NCBI RefSeq assembly: GCF_024699985.1
Contig: NZ_JAJONA010000001.1
Coordinates: 434,001 to 498,000 of the forward strand
Direction: 5' to 3'
Length of the DNA: 64,000 nucleotides
Source of the DNA: Phenylobacterium sp. J367
GTDB lineage: Bacteria; Pseudomonadota; Alphaproteobacteria; Caulobacterales; Caulobacteraceae
Part shown: in pieces, positions 1-9,119 of the stretch
Layout: every line of letters begins with the position of its first letter
Numbering within the stretch: the stretch's first letter is position 1
Translations under genes and position numbers: made by a program
The notes under the pieces: generated by a model
Told to the model about the DNA's origin: nothing
The model's database searches: none
Seen by the model: the letters and a program-made list of their open reading frames with translations, nothing else

Positions 1-880
1 TGGGCGAGCCGCCGGCGATCGGCCGCTCGAGCGTCGACCAGTGGAACCGGCAGCCCTCGACCCAGCAGACGTAGAGCGGGAACGGAAACGGCGACAGCAC
101 CTCGGCGTGGCCGGTGCGCAGCGTCTGGGCCGGCTGGCCGGTCCGGGCGGCCGTGATGGAATCGAGCAGCACACGGCCGCCCAGCCGGCGCTCCTCCTCC
201 AGCCCGGCCCGGATCGTCACCTGCGGGCGGCTGGGCGCGCCGCGCACCGCCACCACGCAGGCCTGCGCCGCCTCCGCCGAGCCCGGCCCGAACGGCAGGC
301 GATGGCCGGTCTTCCAGACCTTGCCGGGGATAGTGGGCACCGCCTTGCAGAGATCGCCCGGCGCCACCCGCCACTCGGCCATGCCGCCCGTGATGCTGGG
401 CTCGCGGCCATAGACCGACGGCAGGTCGAAGCGGGCGACGAGCTCGGGCGCCACCGGGCCGCCGTACTCGAGGTCGGGCTGCGCCTCCACCAGGTCGTCC
501 GCCTCGGCGCGGAAGGGCACGGCGAACCGCGCGTTCTCGCGCTCCACCTCCGCCGCCCGCTGCGCATAACCGCCCCAGCTCAGCGCGAGCGCGATCGCAT
601 AGCCGCCGAAATAGGCCGCCGGCAGCCAGATCAGCAGCCGCGGGATCCGCCCGCGCCAGGCGTCCGCCGCCATCCAGACGAGGCCGGCGGTCAGCAGGAT
701 CGGCGCGACGAAGGCCACGCCGAACATGGTGAAGACGACGGCGATCGCCTCGCCCAGTGACATCAGCACCCAGATGATGAGCGCCGCGCCCATCAGCCAC
801 GCCCAGTAGGGCCGGTAGGGCCGATGCGCTCGCGCCTTGGGCAGGTCTTCGCTGTTCTCGGGCATCTCGCCTGTCACCAT
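1..880 (-). CDS. Hypothetical membrane-anchored protein (3' end outside window)
   Basis: An open minus-strand frame runs from an ATG at 880 off the left edge, so the C-terminus is missing. The visible 293 residues start with a short charged tail (MVTGEMPENSEDL), then three hydrophobic stretches at roughly residues 28-50, 52-70 and 80-100, then a long hydrophilic region with several Cys residues (DLCKAV, CVVAVRG, YVCWVEGC). A second ATG lies five codons further in. I do not recognise the family. It is divergent from the pepsin-like gene starting at 915, so the 34-bp gap must hold both starts. The frame is real by codon bias and lack of stops, but the function is unknown. Confidence 0.6.
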   Translation of the reverse strand, partial: MVTGEMPENSEDLPKARAHRPYRPYWAWLMGAALIIWVLMSLGEAIAVVFTMFGVAFVAPILLTAGLVWMAADAWRGRIPRLLIWLPAAYFGGYAIALALSWGGYAQRAAEVERENARFAVPFRAEADDLVEAQPDLEYGGPVAPELVARFDLPSVYGREPSITGGMAEWRVAPGDLCKAVPTIPGKVWKTGHRLPFGPGSAEAAQACVVAVRGAPSRPQVTIRAGLEEERRLGGRVLLDSITAARTGQPAQTLRTGHAEVLSPFPFPLYVCWVEGCRFHWSTLERPIAGGSP

Positions 881-914
881 AGGCGAAGCGTGCGCCGGGC
901 GGCATGATCAATCC

Positions 915-1704
915 GTGACTCGCCTCCCTGCCCTCGCGCTCGGCGCCCTGGCGCTCAGCGCGCTTCCCGCCCCGGCCTTCGCGGGCGAGGCGACCTGCTG
1001 GTACGAGAACGGGGTGGTGGTGGTCACCGCCGAGGTCGCCGGCTTCGTGGGCGACTACATCCTCGACACCGGCCAGGCCCGCACCCAGCTCGCCGAGACC
1101 CAGGCCCAGGAGATGGGCTACCTCGACCCCGAGGTGACCGCGGACGTCACCGTCGCCGGGGTTACGGTCGGGCCGCTGGCCGTCCCCATCGCCGACCTCG
1201 ACGTCCGCACCGGCCTGTTCCCCACGCCGATCGCGGGCGTGATCGGCGCCGACGCTCTGAAGGGCCAGGTGGTGGACGTGAGCTTCGCGCCCTGCCGCCT
1301 GCGGCTCTCCGCGCCGGGCCGCGCGCCGGCCTTCCGGGGCCAGCGCCTGCCGCTGGCCTGGGCCGCCGGCCGCCCGGTGGTCCTGGCGGGCGCTGCGGAC
1401 GGCGCCACGGCCCTTCGGGGACCTTTCGTGGTGTCCACGGGCCTGGACGCGCCCGTGCGGCTCTCCGAGGCCCTGGCGGCCGCCCCCGGGGCTGCCAAGC
1501 CCGCCGAGCTCCAGCCCTATGGCGTGCTCAGGCCGACACTCGCCACGCTCTCCTTCGCCGGCGAGCTGATCGGCCAGGTTCCGGCCGGGCTGGCGCCCGC
1601 CGACCCCGACGTCATCGCCGGCGTCCTGGGCGCCCCCCGTGCTCGCCCGCTGGCGCGTCCGCTTCGACTTCCCGGCCGGCGCCCTGATCCTTGGCCCGCC
1701 ATGA
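915..1704 (+). CDS. Secreted retropepsin-like aspartic protease-fold protein (one frameshift)
   Basis: The GTG at 915 opens a clear signal peptide (LALGALALSALPAPAFAGEA). The mature part carries a DTG triad (YILDTGQARTQLAE, about residue 55), typical of bacterial retropepsin-like clan AA proteins, and a later VIGADAL segment. The second half has weaker similarity around VVSTGLDAPV, where the second catalytic motif would be, but I see no second DTG/DSG there. A run of six C at 1633-1638 shifts the frame. With five C the protein continues as VLGAPVLARWRVRFDF and stops at 1702-1704, giving 262 aa. Likely periplasmic; substrate unknown. Confidence 0.65.
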
Positions 1705-1732
1705 AAAAGGGCCCCGGTTCGCACCGGGGCCC
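1704..1732 (-). terminator. Rho-independent terminator of the petABC operon
   Basis: A perfect 10-bp stem (GGGCCCCGGT at 1709-1718 with ACCGGGGCCC at 1723-1732) has a 4-base loop. On the minus strand it is followed by a run of T (AAAAA at 1704-1708 on the plus strand). It lies 26 bp downstream of the petC stop, between convergent genes, and may also work on the plus strand. Confidence 0.8.
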
Positions 1733-1757
1733 TCTTCGGATCGTCCTGGCGGTCGCC

Positions 1758-2606
1758 CTAATGGGCGACGTTGCGCCAGATCCGGCGGTAGCTGAACCAC
1801 AGCAGGACCGTGAGGATCAGCAGGTAGATCATCGCGCCGAAGCCGAACTCCTTGCGCTCCTCCATCTTGGGCTCAGCGGCCCACATCAGGAAGGCGGTCA
1901 CGTCCATGCCCTGCTGGTGGACCGTCGACTTGGTGCCGTCGTCGAAGGTCACCTTGTCGGTGCCCAGCGGCGGCGCCATGGCGATCGCGCCGCCCTTCGG
2001 CACGCTGTGGTGGTCGCCCTTCCAGTAGGCGGTCAGGTCGCCCGGGAAGTACGGGTTGTAGTAGGTGCCCGCGCCCAGCGTCAGGCCGGCCGGCGGGTTC
2101 TCGTAGCCGGTCAGCACGGAGTAGATGTACCGGGGCCCGCCGGCGCGCGCCTTGGCGATCACCGACAGGTCCGGCGGATAGGCCCCGCCGTTCGACGCCC
2201 GCGCCGCCGCCTCGTTCGGGAACGGAGACGGGAAGCGGTCGGCCGAGGTCGCCGGGCGCTGGATGGCGTCGCCGGTCTCGGAATCCACGTCGGCGACCTG
2301 GATGTCCTTGGCCAGGGCCTTCACATACGGGTTGTCGTTCGGGTTCGGATACTTCTCGTCATAGAAGGGGCCGCCCTTCTGTCCGAGGTTGCGGAACGAC
2401 ACCAGGCTCATCGCGTGGCAGGCCGCGCAGACCTCGCGATAGACCTTGTAGCCCCGTTGCAGCTGGGCCTTGTCGAAGCGGCCGAACGGCCCCTCGAAGC
2501 CCCAGGCGACGTTCTTCGGCTCTTCGGGATAGCCTGCCGACAGCGCCGGGGCGGCCGTCAGCAGCGCGAGCCCAAACGCCGCCAGCGCGGAAACTTTGCG
2601 CAGCAT
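1758..2606 (-). CDS. petC: Cytochrome c1 of the bc1 complex
   Basis: Carries electrons from the Rieske centre to soluble or membrane cytochrome c in respiratory complex III. The 282-residue protein starts with a cleavable signal peptide ([17 protein letters not shown]). The haem c motif VCAACHAM is near residue 57, a Met-containing AMAPPL segment (sixth-ligand region) lies in the C-terminal half, and there is a single C-terminal anchor ([15 protein letters not shown]) with a short basic cytoplasmic tail. It is last in petA-petB-petC, 20 bp after petB, and is followed by a strong terminator at 1704-1732. It is intact. Confidence 0.96.
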   Translation of the reverse strand: MLRKVSALAAFGLALLTAAPALSAGYPEEPKNVAWGFEGPFGRFDKAQLQRGYKVYREVCAACHAMSLVSFRNLGQKGGPFYDEKYPNPNDNPYVKALAKDIQVADVDSETGDAIQRPATSADRFPSPFPNEAAARASNGGAYPPDLSVIAKARAGGPRYIYSVLTGYENPPAGLTLGAGTYYNPYFPGDLTAYWKGDHHSVPKGGAIAMAPPLGTDKVTFDDGTKSTVHQQGMDVTAFLMWAAEPKMEERKEFGFGAMIYLLILTVLLWFSYRRIWRNVAH

Positions 2607-2626
2607 CTTAGGCTCAACCCCTCTTT

Positions 2627-3935
2627 TCAGGCGACGCCACGGGCGCCGGCCGGCGTTGTGGCGGGATGGGACAGGACAGGCGCCGAGATCGACTCCGGGA
2701 CCGGCAGCGGGGTCTCGGTGAGGCCGAGGACCGGCAGGATGACGAGGAAATAGGCGAAGTAGTAGGCGGTGGCGATCCGGCTCAGCCACACGAAGCTGTT
2801 GAGCTGCGCGTCGAGGAGCTGGAAGGAGGCCACGCCCGGGATCACCGGATCGTCCGGCAGCTTGGCGCCGCAGAAGCCGAGGATCAGGCAGACCACGACG
2901 AAGATCAGGAAGTACCAGCGCGCCGTCGGGCGGTAGCGCATGGAGCGGACCTTCGAGGTGTCCAGCCAGGGCAGGACGAACAGCACCGCGATGGCGCCCG
3001 AACATGGCCAGCACGCCGCCCAGCTTGTCCGGGATGGCCCGCAGGATCGCGTAGAACGGCAGGAAGTACCATTCGGGCACGATGTGCGTCGGGGTCACAA
3101 GCGGGTTGGCCGGGATGTAGTTGTCGGCGTGGCCCAGGATGTTCGGGTTGTAGAACACGAACGAGGCGTACATCAGGAAGAACACCGCGATCGCGAAGCC
3201 ATCCTTCACCGTGTAGTACGGGTGGAAGGGCACGGTGTCGTCCACGGACTTCACGTTGACGCCGGTCGGGTTGTTGTTCCCCGGCACGTGCAGCGCCCAG
3301 ATGTGCAGGCCGACGACGCCGGCGATCATGAACGGCAGCAGGTAGTGCAGCGAGAAGAAGCGGTTCAGCGTCGGATTGTCGACCGCGAACCCGCCCCACA
3401 GCCAGGTGGTGATCGGCTCGCCGACGATCGGCAGGGCGCCGAACAGGTTGGTGATCACGACGGTGCCGTGGAAGGACATCTGGCCCCAGGGCAGGACGTA
3501 GCCCATGAAGGCCGTGGCCATCATCAGCAGGTAGATCACGCAGCCCAGGATCCAGAGGATCTCGCGCGGGGCCTTGTAGGACCCGTAGTAGAGGTTCCGC
3601 AGGATGTGGATGTAGACCGCCACGAAGAACATCGAGGCGCCGTTGGCGTGCATGTAGCGGATCAGCCAACCGTAGTTGACGTCACGCATGATGCGCTCGA
3701 TCGAGTTGAAGGCGTAGTCGACGTGCGGGACGTAGTGCATCACCAGCACGATGCCGGTGACGATCTGCACGACCAGCATGACCGCCAGGATGCCGCCGAA
3801 GGTCCACCAGTAGTTCAGGTTCTTCGGGGTCGGGAAGGCCAGCGCCGTGTCATGGGCCATCCGGATGACCGGCAGGCGCATGTCGAGCCAGCGTTCGAAG
3901 CCGGTCTTCGGCTCGTAAGTGGAGTGTCCGCTCAT
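2627..3935 (-). CDS. petB: Cytochrome b of the bc1 complex (one frameshift)
   Basis: Quinol-oxidising, membrane-embedded subunit of complex III. The start at 3935 ([12 protein letters not shown]) is 5 bp after petA. Visible features are the paired haem-ligand histidines in helices B and D ([35 protein letters not shown]), the PEWY quinol-site motif ([14 protein letters not shown]), and C-terminal helices ([30 protein letters not shown]). One extra G at about 2998-3000 (TTCGGGCGCC read instead of TTCGGCGCC) breaks the frame after [10 protein letters not shown]. Removing it gives 435 aa, the normal length for this family. An essential respiratory gene with one homopolymer indel points to a sequencing error. 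Confidence 0.95.
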
Positions 3936-3940
3936 CGATA

Positions 3941-4495
3941 TCAGCCGATCTTGACCGTGGTGTCGGTGAGGAAGGCCCATTCGGGCACTTCGAGGTTCCG
4001 CGGCGCGGGGCCCTTACGGATCCGGCCGGAGGTGTCGTAGTGCGAGCCGTGGCAGGGGCAGAACCAGCCGCCGTATTCGCCGCCGCCGAAGGTCGGCACG
4101 CAGCCCAGGTGGGTGCAGGTGCCGATCAGCACGAGCCACTCGGGCTTGCCGGGCTTGTGGCGTTCCTCGTCGGTCTGCGGGTCGCGCAGGGCCGCGGTGT
4201 CGTCCTTGACCGCCGCGGCGATCTCGGCCGGCGTGCGGTTGCGCACGAACAGCGGCTTGCCGCGCCACTTCAGCACCACCTGCTGGCCGGGCGTGACCTT
4301 GTTCAGGTCGAACTCGACCGACGCGAGCGCCAGCGTGTCGCCCGACGGGTTCATCTGGTCGATGAACGGCCAGGCCAGGGCGCCCACGGCGCCGGCTGCG
4401 GCCGCGCCTGCGGCGATATGGATGAAGTCGCGACGGCTCGGGTCTTCGCCCGGAGCGTGCGGATCGGGATTAGCGCCCACGACGGTGTCGGCCAC
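3941..4495 (-). CDS. petA: Ubiquinol-cytochrome c reductase Rieske iron-sulfur subunit
   Basis: Complex III subunit that moves electrons from quinol to cytochrome c1. The 184 aa begin with a GTG at 4495. A twin-arginine-type N-terminus ([17 protein letters not shown]) forms the uncleaved membrane anchor. The 2Fe-2S cluster motifs CTHLGC and CPCHGSHYD are both present with the expected spacing (about residues 127-150). First gene of petA-petB-petC. Its upstream region is shared with the divergent trmL and holds a perfect 8-bp-stem palindrome at 4626-4645. Confidence 0.96.
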   Translation of the reverse strand: MADTVVGANPDPHAPGEDPSRRDFIHIAAGAAAAGAVGALAWPFIDQMNPSGDTLALASVEFDLNKVTPGQQVVLKWRGKPLFVRNRTPAEIAAAVKDDTAALRDPQTDEERHKPGKPEWLVLIGTCTHLGCVPTFGGGEYGGWFCPCHGSHYDTSGRIRKGPAPRNLEVPEWAFLTDTTVKIG

Positions 4496-4625
4496 CTAAA
4501 GCTACCCTTCGTATTCGGACGCCCTGATACCTAGCTAAGGGCGCCCAGCCTTTTGGGCCCGACCAGTCGCCTGGTAAGGCCGCTCGCCGGGCGAGGCGTC
4601 GGGGCAGAAGCGGTTTCGCCGAACC

Positions 4626-4645
4626 GTTTGCGAATCCTCGCAAAC
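4626..4645. promoter_or_regulatory. Perfect palindrome between divergent petA and trmL
   Basis: GTTTGCGA-ATCC-TCGCAAAC is an 8-bp perfect inverted repeat in the 205-bp gap between petA (minus, starts 4495) and trmL (plus, starts 4701). It has no T-run, so an operator or leader hairpin is more likely than a terminator. No regulator is identified. Confidence 0.35.
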
Positions 4646-4700
4646 ACTCTCCGCGATTCGTCTATCAAGCCCCGGCCTATCCCGTGGCGGTTCGCTTAGA

Positions 4701-5166
4701 ATGCGTTTGGCCCTTTTTCAACCGGACATTCCGCAAAACCTCGGCGCGGCCGTCAGACTGGGCGCCTGCCTGGAGGTCGCGATCGACGTGATCGAGCCCT
4801 GCGGCTTCCCGCTTTCCGACCGCGCGATCGCCCGCGCGGCGATGGATTACGCCTCCAAAGCCGAGGTGAAACGCCATTCCGGCTGGGCCGGCTTCCTCGC
4901 GCAGACGCGGGCCGCGGGCGGCCGGATCGTGCTCTTCACCACGAGGGCCGCGGCGCCCGCACCACACCTTCACCTTTCGCCCGTCTGACGTACTGCTGTT
5001 CGGCCGAGAGAGCGCCGGCGTCCCCGACGAGGTGCACGACGCCGCCGACGCGCGGCTGATCATCCCGCTGGCTCCCGGCGCCCGCTCGCTGAACGTCGTC
5101 AACGCCGCGGCGATGGCGCTCGGCGAGGCGCTGCGCCAGACCGACGGCTTCCCGCGGCCGTCGTGA
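4701..5166 (+). CDS. trmL: tRNA (cytidine(34)-2'-O)-methyltransferase, SPOUT family (one frameshift)
   Basis: Methylates the wobble ribose of tRNA-Leu isoacceptors using SAM. The N-terminus MRLALFQPDIPQNLGAAVRL is the family's opening strand and helix. The C-terminal SPOUT knot reads LLFGRESAGVPDEVH, then RLIIPLAPGARSLNVVNA and AAMALGEALRQ. The frame is broken at about 4945-4965 by one extra base in a C/G-rich stretch; corrected length is 154 aa, normal for TrmL. The downstream hemF begins 56 bp later on the same strand. The family is clear; only the exact indel position is uncertain. Confidence 0.9.
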
Positions 5167-5222
5167 TCCTACGCAATCGTCCCAGGTTTGCGCGCCGCGG
5201 GCGTTGCGTCTAAGCCCGCCGC

Positions 5223-6098
5223 ATGTCGCTCCCTCCCGAGATCCTCGAACGCCGCGACCGGGCCAAGGCCTGGTTCGAAGCCCTGCAGACCCGCATCTTC
5301 GCCGCCCTGGAACAGCTCGAGGAGGAGGCGCCCGCCGAGCTCTATCCGGGCGAGGCCGGGCGCTTCGAGACGCGCCCCTGGACGCGGGAGACCGGCGTCG
5401 GCGGCGGCATCGGCGGCCATTTCTCCGGCCGGCTGTTCGAGAAGGCCGGCATCCACACCTCGGCGGCCACCGCCCGCTTCAGCCCCGAGATGGCCGCCCA
5501 GATGCCGGGCGCCGACAAGGACCCGTCCTATGTCTCGGCCAGCATCAGCCTGATCGTCCACCCGGTCAGCCCGCGCGTGCCGACCGTGCACATGAACACG
5601 CGCTTCCTGTCGACGGCGGAGAGCTGGTTCGGCGGCGGCGCCGACCTCACGCCCATGCTGGACGAGCAGCGCAGCCAGGAGGCGGACGATGCGAAGCTGT
5701 TCCACGCCGCCATGCAGCGCGCCTGCGACGCCTACGATCCCGAGTGGTACCCCCGCTACAAGGCCTGGTGCGACGAGTACTTCTTCCTGCCGCACCGCGG
5801 CGAGACGCGCGGCGTCGGCGGCATCTTCTACGACCGGCACAACACCGGCGACTTCGAGCGCGACTTCGCCTTCACCCGCGCCGTGGGCGAGGCCTTCCTG
5901 GACGTCTACCCGAAGATCGTCCGCCACCGCATGGACGAGCCCTGGACCGAGGAGGACCGCTACGCCCAGCTCGTCCGCCGGGGCCGCTACGTGGAGTTCA
6001 ACCTGCTCTACGACCGGGGCACGATGTTCGGCCTGAAGGCCGGCGGCAACGTCGACACGATCCTGTCGTCCATGCCGCCGCTGGTGGCCTGGCCCTAA
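5223..6098 (+). CDS. hemF: Oxygen-dependent coproporphyrinogen-III oxidase
   Basis: Haem biosynthesis: converts coproporphyrinogen III to protoporphyrinogen IX with O2, releasing two CO2. The 291-aa protein is full length for HemF and shows family blocks GVGGGIGGHFSGRLFEKAG, SLIVHPVSPRVPTVHMNTR, WFGGGADLTPM, HRGETRGVGGIFYD and the C-terminal YVEFNLLYDRGTMFGLK near the active site. ATG at 5223; stop TAA at 6096-6098. Placement near cytochrome bc1 genes fits an aerobic respiratory lifestyle. Intact. Confidence 0.97.
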   Translation: MSLPPEILERRDRAKAWFEALQTRIFAALEQLEEEAPAELYPGEAGRFETRPWTRETGVGGGIGGHFSGRLFEKAGIHTSAATARFSPEMAAQMPGADKDPSYVSASISLIVHPVSPRVPTVHMNTRFLSTAESWFGGGADLTPMLDEQRSQEADDAKLFHAAMQRACDAYDPEWYPRYKAWCDEYFFLPHRGETRGVGGIFYDRHNTGDFERDFAFTRAVGEAFLDVYPKIVRHRMDEPWTEEDRYAQLVRRGRYVEFNLLYDRGTMFGLKAGGNVDTILSSMPPLVAWP

Positions 6099-6208
6099 CC
6101 GGGGAGGATCACGCCGGCCTGGGCGCCCAGGCCGACGGCCAGGGCGGCGGCGGCGCTCGCCGCGACGATCAGGGCCTGCCAGGCGCGGGTCTTCATGGGG
6201 CGGATCAT
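6095..6208 (-). CDS. Small single-span membrane protein (37 aa)
   Basis: A short minus-strand frame reads MIRPMKTRAWQALIVAAS followed by an Ala/Leu/Gly helix and ends ILPG. It has the form of a positive-inside single transmembrane peptide. Its stop codon overlaps the hemF stop region tail to tail (cta at 6095-6097). It fills the gap between hemF and the amidotransferase gene. Conservation cannot be judged from one sequence and the start has no strong ribosome site, so this stays tentative. Confidence 0.4.
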   Translation of the reverse strand: MIRPMKTRAWQALIVAASAAAALAVGLGAQAGVILPG

Positions 6209-6247
6209 AGGGGGGCTCCCTTCGAAGACCCCTAACCCCGAACCCGG

Positions 6248-6943
6248 CTAGGCCGTTGCGAGGAAATTGCGGATCCAGCCGCCGACCCGCTCCCGGTCGT
6301 CCGGGCGGCCGTAGGTGTGGATCGCCGCGTCGGCCTGTTCCTGGGTGTAGCGGTCGCCGCGCCGGTGCTCGATCAGGGCTATGGCGTACTCCGGCAGGAA
6401 CTCCGGGTGGAGCTGCAGCGAGATCGCCCGGTCGCCGTAGTCCAGCCCGCCCATGGTGCAGAACTCGCTGGCCGCGAAGATCTCCGCGCCGGGCGGCGGC
6501 TCGACCACCTGGTCCTGGTGCGAGGCCGGCAGGCGGATCGACTGGGCGCTATCCATCCACGGCCGAGGCCTCAGCACCTCGTACTCGTGCTCGCCGACGC
6601 CCCAGCCCTTGGGCGACTTGATCACCTTGCCGCCGAAGGCCTCGGCCATGAGCTGGTGCCCGAAGCAGACGCCGACCAGCGCCGCCTGGCCCTTCGCGGC
6701 CCTCAGCCAGTCCATGGCGGGCTGGATCCACGGCTCCGGGTCGTAGACCCCGCACGACGAGCCGGTGACGATGTAGCCGTCGCACTCGCCGACGCTGTCC
6801 GGCAGCTCGCCCTCGTCCACCGCATAGGTCCGCCAGGCGTAGGCGTCGGGGCCCAGCAGGCGCATGAACATGTCCGGGTAGGTCCCGAACCGCTCGATCG
6901 CCGGCTTCGGCGGCCGGCCGGTCTTCAGGACACCCAATCTCAA
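6248..6943 (-). CDS. Class I glutamine amidotransferase-like protein
   Basis: The 231-aa protein has the class I glutaminase fold. The nucleophile elbow is GVCFGHQLMAEAFGG (Cys about residue 95) and the His/Glu pair lies in QLHPEFLPEY. Its early segment VTGSSCGVYDPEPW resembles stand-alone GMP-synthase-like amidotransferases that cleave gamma-glutamyl compounds. A TTG at 6943 was chosen because the reading LRLGVLKTGRPP then starts at the usual place for this family. A TTG at 6958 that overlaps the cca stop is possible. Co-transcribed after cca. The specific substrate is not shown by the sequence. Confidence 0.8.
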   Translation of the reverse strand: MRLGVLKTGRPPKPAIERFGTYPDMFMRLLGPDAYAWRTYAVDEGELPDSVGECDGYIVTGSSCGVYDPEPWIQPAMDWLRAAKGQAALVGVCFGHQLMAEAFGGKVIKSPKGWGVGEHEYEVLRPRPWMDSAQSIRLPASHQDQVVEPPPGAEIFAASEFCTMGGLDYGDRAISLQLHPEFLPEYAIALIEHRRGDRYTQEQADAAIHTYGRPDDRERVGGWIRNFLATA

Positions 6944-6954
6944 CTTGGCGCCGC

Positions 6955-8205
6955 TCAATAGACCATCCCCTGGGCGATGGCCTTCAGCTTCTCGATCGCG
7001 CTCATCTTGTCGTCGAGGAAGTCGTGGTCGACCCACCAGTCCTCGACCTCGCGCAGCACCTGGCCGACCAGCGGCCCCTTGGGCACGCCCGACTTCAGCA
7101 CGTCCTCGCCGGTCAGCGGGAAAGCCGGCGCCTGCCATCCCTCGGCGAGCGCGATCATGCCCCGCCACTGCGGCCCGACCGCCGTGCGGTTGGCCTCGGC
7201 CCAGGCGAGCTTCGCCCGGTCGCGGAAGGCCCCGTGGCCCAGCCGATAGACCGCCCGGCGGATCTCGCGCGGGCTCATCCAGCTCTTCAGCTTCGGGGTC
7301 GGCGCGGCGGCCGCCACCAGCCGGTCGCGGTCGGCGTTCGACAGCCGGAGCCGCTCGGACATCCCCGTGGCGGCGATCTGGTCCTGCGGCAGCAGCGCCG
7401 CCAGCCGCAGCACCGCGTCGGCCTCGAAAAGCTGTTCGCTCTCGATGGCCACGAGCCCCTCGAACCGCGCGAGGTTCAGCGGCCCGGGCAGCACCACCGC
7501 CAGCACGCCGGTCTCCGCCATCAGCCGCACCGCCTCGCGCGGATCGTCCGCGGCCAGGAGCTTCAGGAGTTCCGCCGAGATCCGCTCGGCCGCCAGGGTC
7601 GAGACCTGGTCCTTGTACTTGGCGATGGCCGCCAGGGCGGCGGCGTCCGGCTCGCCCTTGCCGTACCAGGCGAGGAACCGGAAGAACCGGAGCGAGCGCA
7701 GGTAGTCCTCCCGCAGCCGCATCTCGGCGTCGCCCACGAAGACGATCCGGCCGGCCCTGGCGTCGGCGACGCCGTGGCCCGTGGGGTCGTAGAGCGTGCC
7801 GTCGCGCCGGGCGTAGAGCGAGTTCAGGGTGAAGTCGCGCCGCTCGGCGTCCTCCCGCCAGTCCGTGGTGAAGGCCACCACCGCGCGGCGGCCGTCGGTC
7901 TCCACGTCGCGGCGGAGCGTCGTCACTTCGTAGGGCTTGCCGTCGGCCACCGCCGTCACCGTGCCGTGCTCGACGCCGGTCGGCACGACCTTCACGCCCG
8001 CCGCCTCCAGCGCCTTCGTCGCCGCGTCGGGCGTCAGGGTCGTGGCGATGTCCACGTCGCTGATCGGCCGCCCGATCACCGCGTTGCGCACGCAGCCGCC
8101 CACGAAGCGCGCGCTGTCCGGGCCGCCGGCGGCCTCCAGCGCGTCCATCACCCGGCGGGCTTCCGGGGTCGTCATCCAGGGGCGCTCGCCGATGGTGTCG
8201 GTCAT
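6955..8205 (-). CDS. cca: CCA tRNA nucleotidyltransferase / poly(A) polymerase family
   Basis: Adds or repairs the 3' CCA end of tRNAs. The 416-aa protein has the class II nucleotidyltransferase head: FVGGCVRNAVIGRPISDVDI with the metal-binding DVD, then the RRDFTLNSLYAR and LREDYLRSLRFFRFLAWYG motifs that bind RNA and nucleotide. The C-terminal helical body follows. It starts at 8205, overlapping the DUF6111 gene by 4 bp, and lies inside a run of overlapping genes from 9670 to 6248. In alphaproteobacteria the Nudix-cca neighbourhood is common. Intact. Confidence 0.94.
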   Translation of the reverse strand: MTDTIGERPWMTTPEARRVMDALEAAGGPDSARFVGGCVRNAVIGRPISDVDIATTLTPDAATKALEAAGVKVVPTGVEHGTVTAVADGKPYEVTTLRRDVETDGRRAVVAFTTDWREDAERRDFTLNSLYARRDGTLYDPTGHGVADARAGRIVFVGDAEMRLREDYLRSLRFFRFLAWYGKGEPDAAALAAIAKYKDQVSTLAAERISAELLKLLAADDPREAVRLMAETGVLAVVLPGPLNLARFEGLVAIESEQLFEADAVLRLAALLPQDQIAATGMSERLRLSNADRDRLVAAAAPTPKLKSWMSPREIRRAVYRLGHGAFRDRAKLAWAEANRTAVGPQWRGMIALAEGWQAPAFPLTGEDVLKSGVPKGPLVGQVLREVEDWWVDHDFLDDKMSAIEKLKAIAQGMVY

Positions 8206-8480
8206 TTCGGGGCCGGGACCTGCTGCTCGTAGTGGCCTTGCGTGACGCGGCCGTCGGACGTCACCTCGCCCGGCACATAGACCTCGCCGCGGTTGTCCCT
8301 ATGGAACAGCGGCGTCGCGAGCAAGGACAGCGCCACCAGGACGAGCCCCGCGCCGGCCAGCCAGCCCCAGGGCGTCGCCCCCATCGGCCGGCCGGTCCGC
8401 TTCGCCCACCAGGCCCAAGCGAACCAGAAGAGGAAGGGGACGGCGACCAGCACCGCCCGGGTGATGAACAGCCTAAGCAA
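8202..8480 (-). CDS. DUF6111-type small membrane protein
   Basis: 92 aa with two transmembrane stretches (about residues 6-26, VLVAVPFLFWFAWAWWAK; and 38-56, WLAGAGLVLVALSLLATPLF) and a hydrophilic C-terminus with DNRGEVYVPGEV. The only in-frame start before the first helix is a TTG at 8480, which overlaps the stop of the Nudix gene by 8 bp and suggests translational coupling. Its stop overlaps the cca start by 4 bp. It resembles small proteins found next to cca in Caulobacterales; function unknown. Confidence 0.7.
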   Translation of the reverse strand: MLRLFITRAVLVAVPFLFWFAWAWWAKRTGRPMGATPWGWLAGAGLVLVALSLLATPLFHRDNRGEVYVPGEVTSDGRVTQGHYEQQVPAPK

Positions 8481-9119
8481 CGGCGGCTCCGTAGAGCCGG
8501 TCGTAGAGGGCCCGCAGCATCCCGGCCGTCGCGCCCCAGATGAAGCGGTTCTCGTGCGTCATGGCGTAGAACCTGCGCTTCTCCCCGGTGGGAAGCTCCC
8601 TCTCATGCTCCTCGTGGTTGCCCGGGTCCATCAGGAAGCCGAACGGCGTCTCGAAGATGTCGGCCACCTCGTCCGGATTGGCCTGCAGGGTGAAGCCCGC
8701 CGAGACGAACCCCACCACCGGCACGATCAGGTAGCCGGTGCCGGTGCGGTACGGGGTCGACAGCCCCGCCAGGCTGACGTGGCGGGGATGCAGCCCGATC
8801 TCCTCCTCGGCCTCGCGCAACGCCGTCTGCCAGGGCGTCTCGCCCGGGTCCTGCCGCCCCCGGGCAGGGCGATCTGGCCGGTGTGGCGGCGAAGCGTGTC
8901 CGAGCGCCGGGTCAGCAGCACCGAATAGCCGGCTTCCCGCTCCACCAGGCCCACCAGCACGGCGGCCGGCGTCAGAGTCTGGTCCGGCGCGGACCAGCCC
9001 GGCGTCAGGTCGAAGTCCGAGCGCGTCAACCCGTTGGCCGGATCGCCGGCCTCCAGCGGATCGAGGTGGCTGCTGATCCAGTCGCGCAGTTCGGCGTAGG
9101 ACGAGGAAGCCGCGTTCAT
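8473..9119 (-). CDS. Nudix hydrolase, CoA pyrophosphatase-like (one frameshift)
   Basis: After restoring one missing G at about 8865-8871 the Nudix box reads GGRQDPGETPWQTALREAEE continuing EIGL, a perfect match to G-x5-E-x7-REUxEExGU. The 215-aa protein opens MNAASSSYAELRDWISSHLD and has LLTRRSDTLRRHTGQIALPGG before the box, the pattern of the CoA pyrophosphatase (NudL-like) branch that cuts CoA or acyl-CoA to 4'-phosphopantetheine and 3',5'-ADP. It overlaps the DUF1285 gene by 4 bp and the DUF6111 gene by 8 bp. The substrate is assigned from family resemblance only. Confidence 0.85.

Noticed and set aside
4040..4534. Plus-strand frame opposite the Rieske gene
   Set aside because: Antisense to petA, which has both 2Fe-2S motifs; no independent support.
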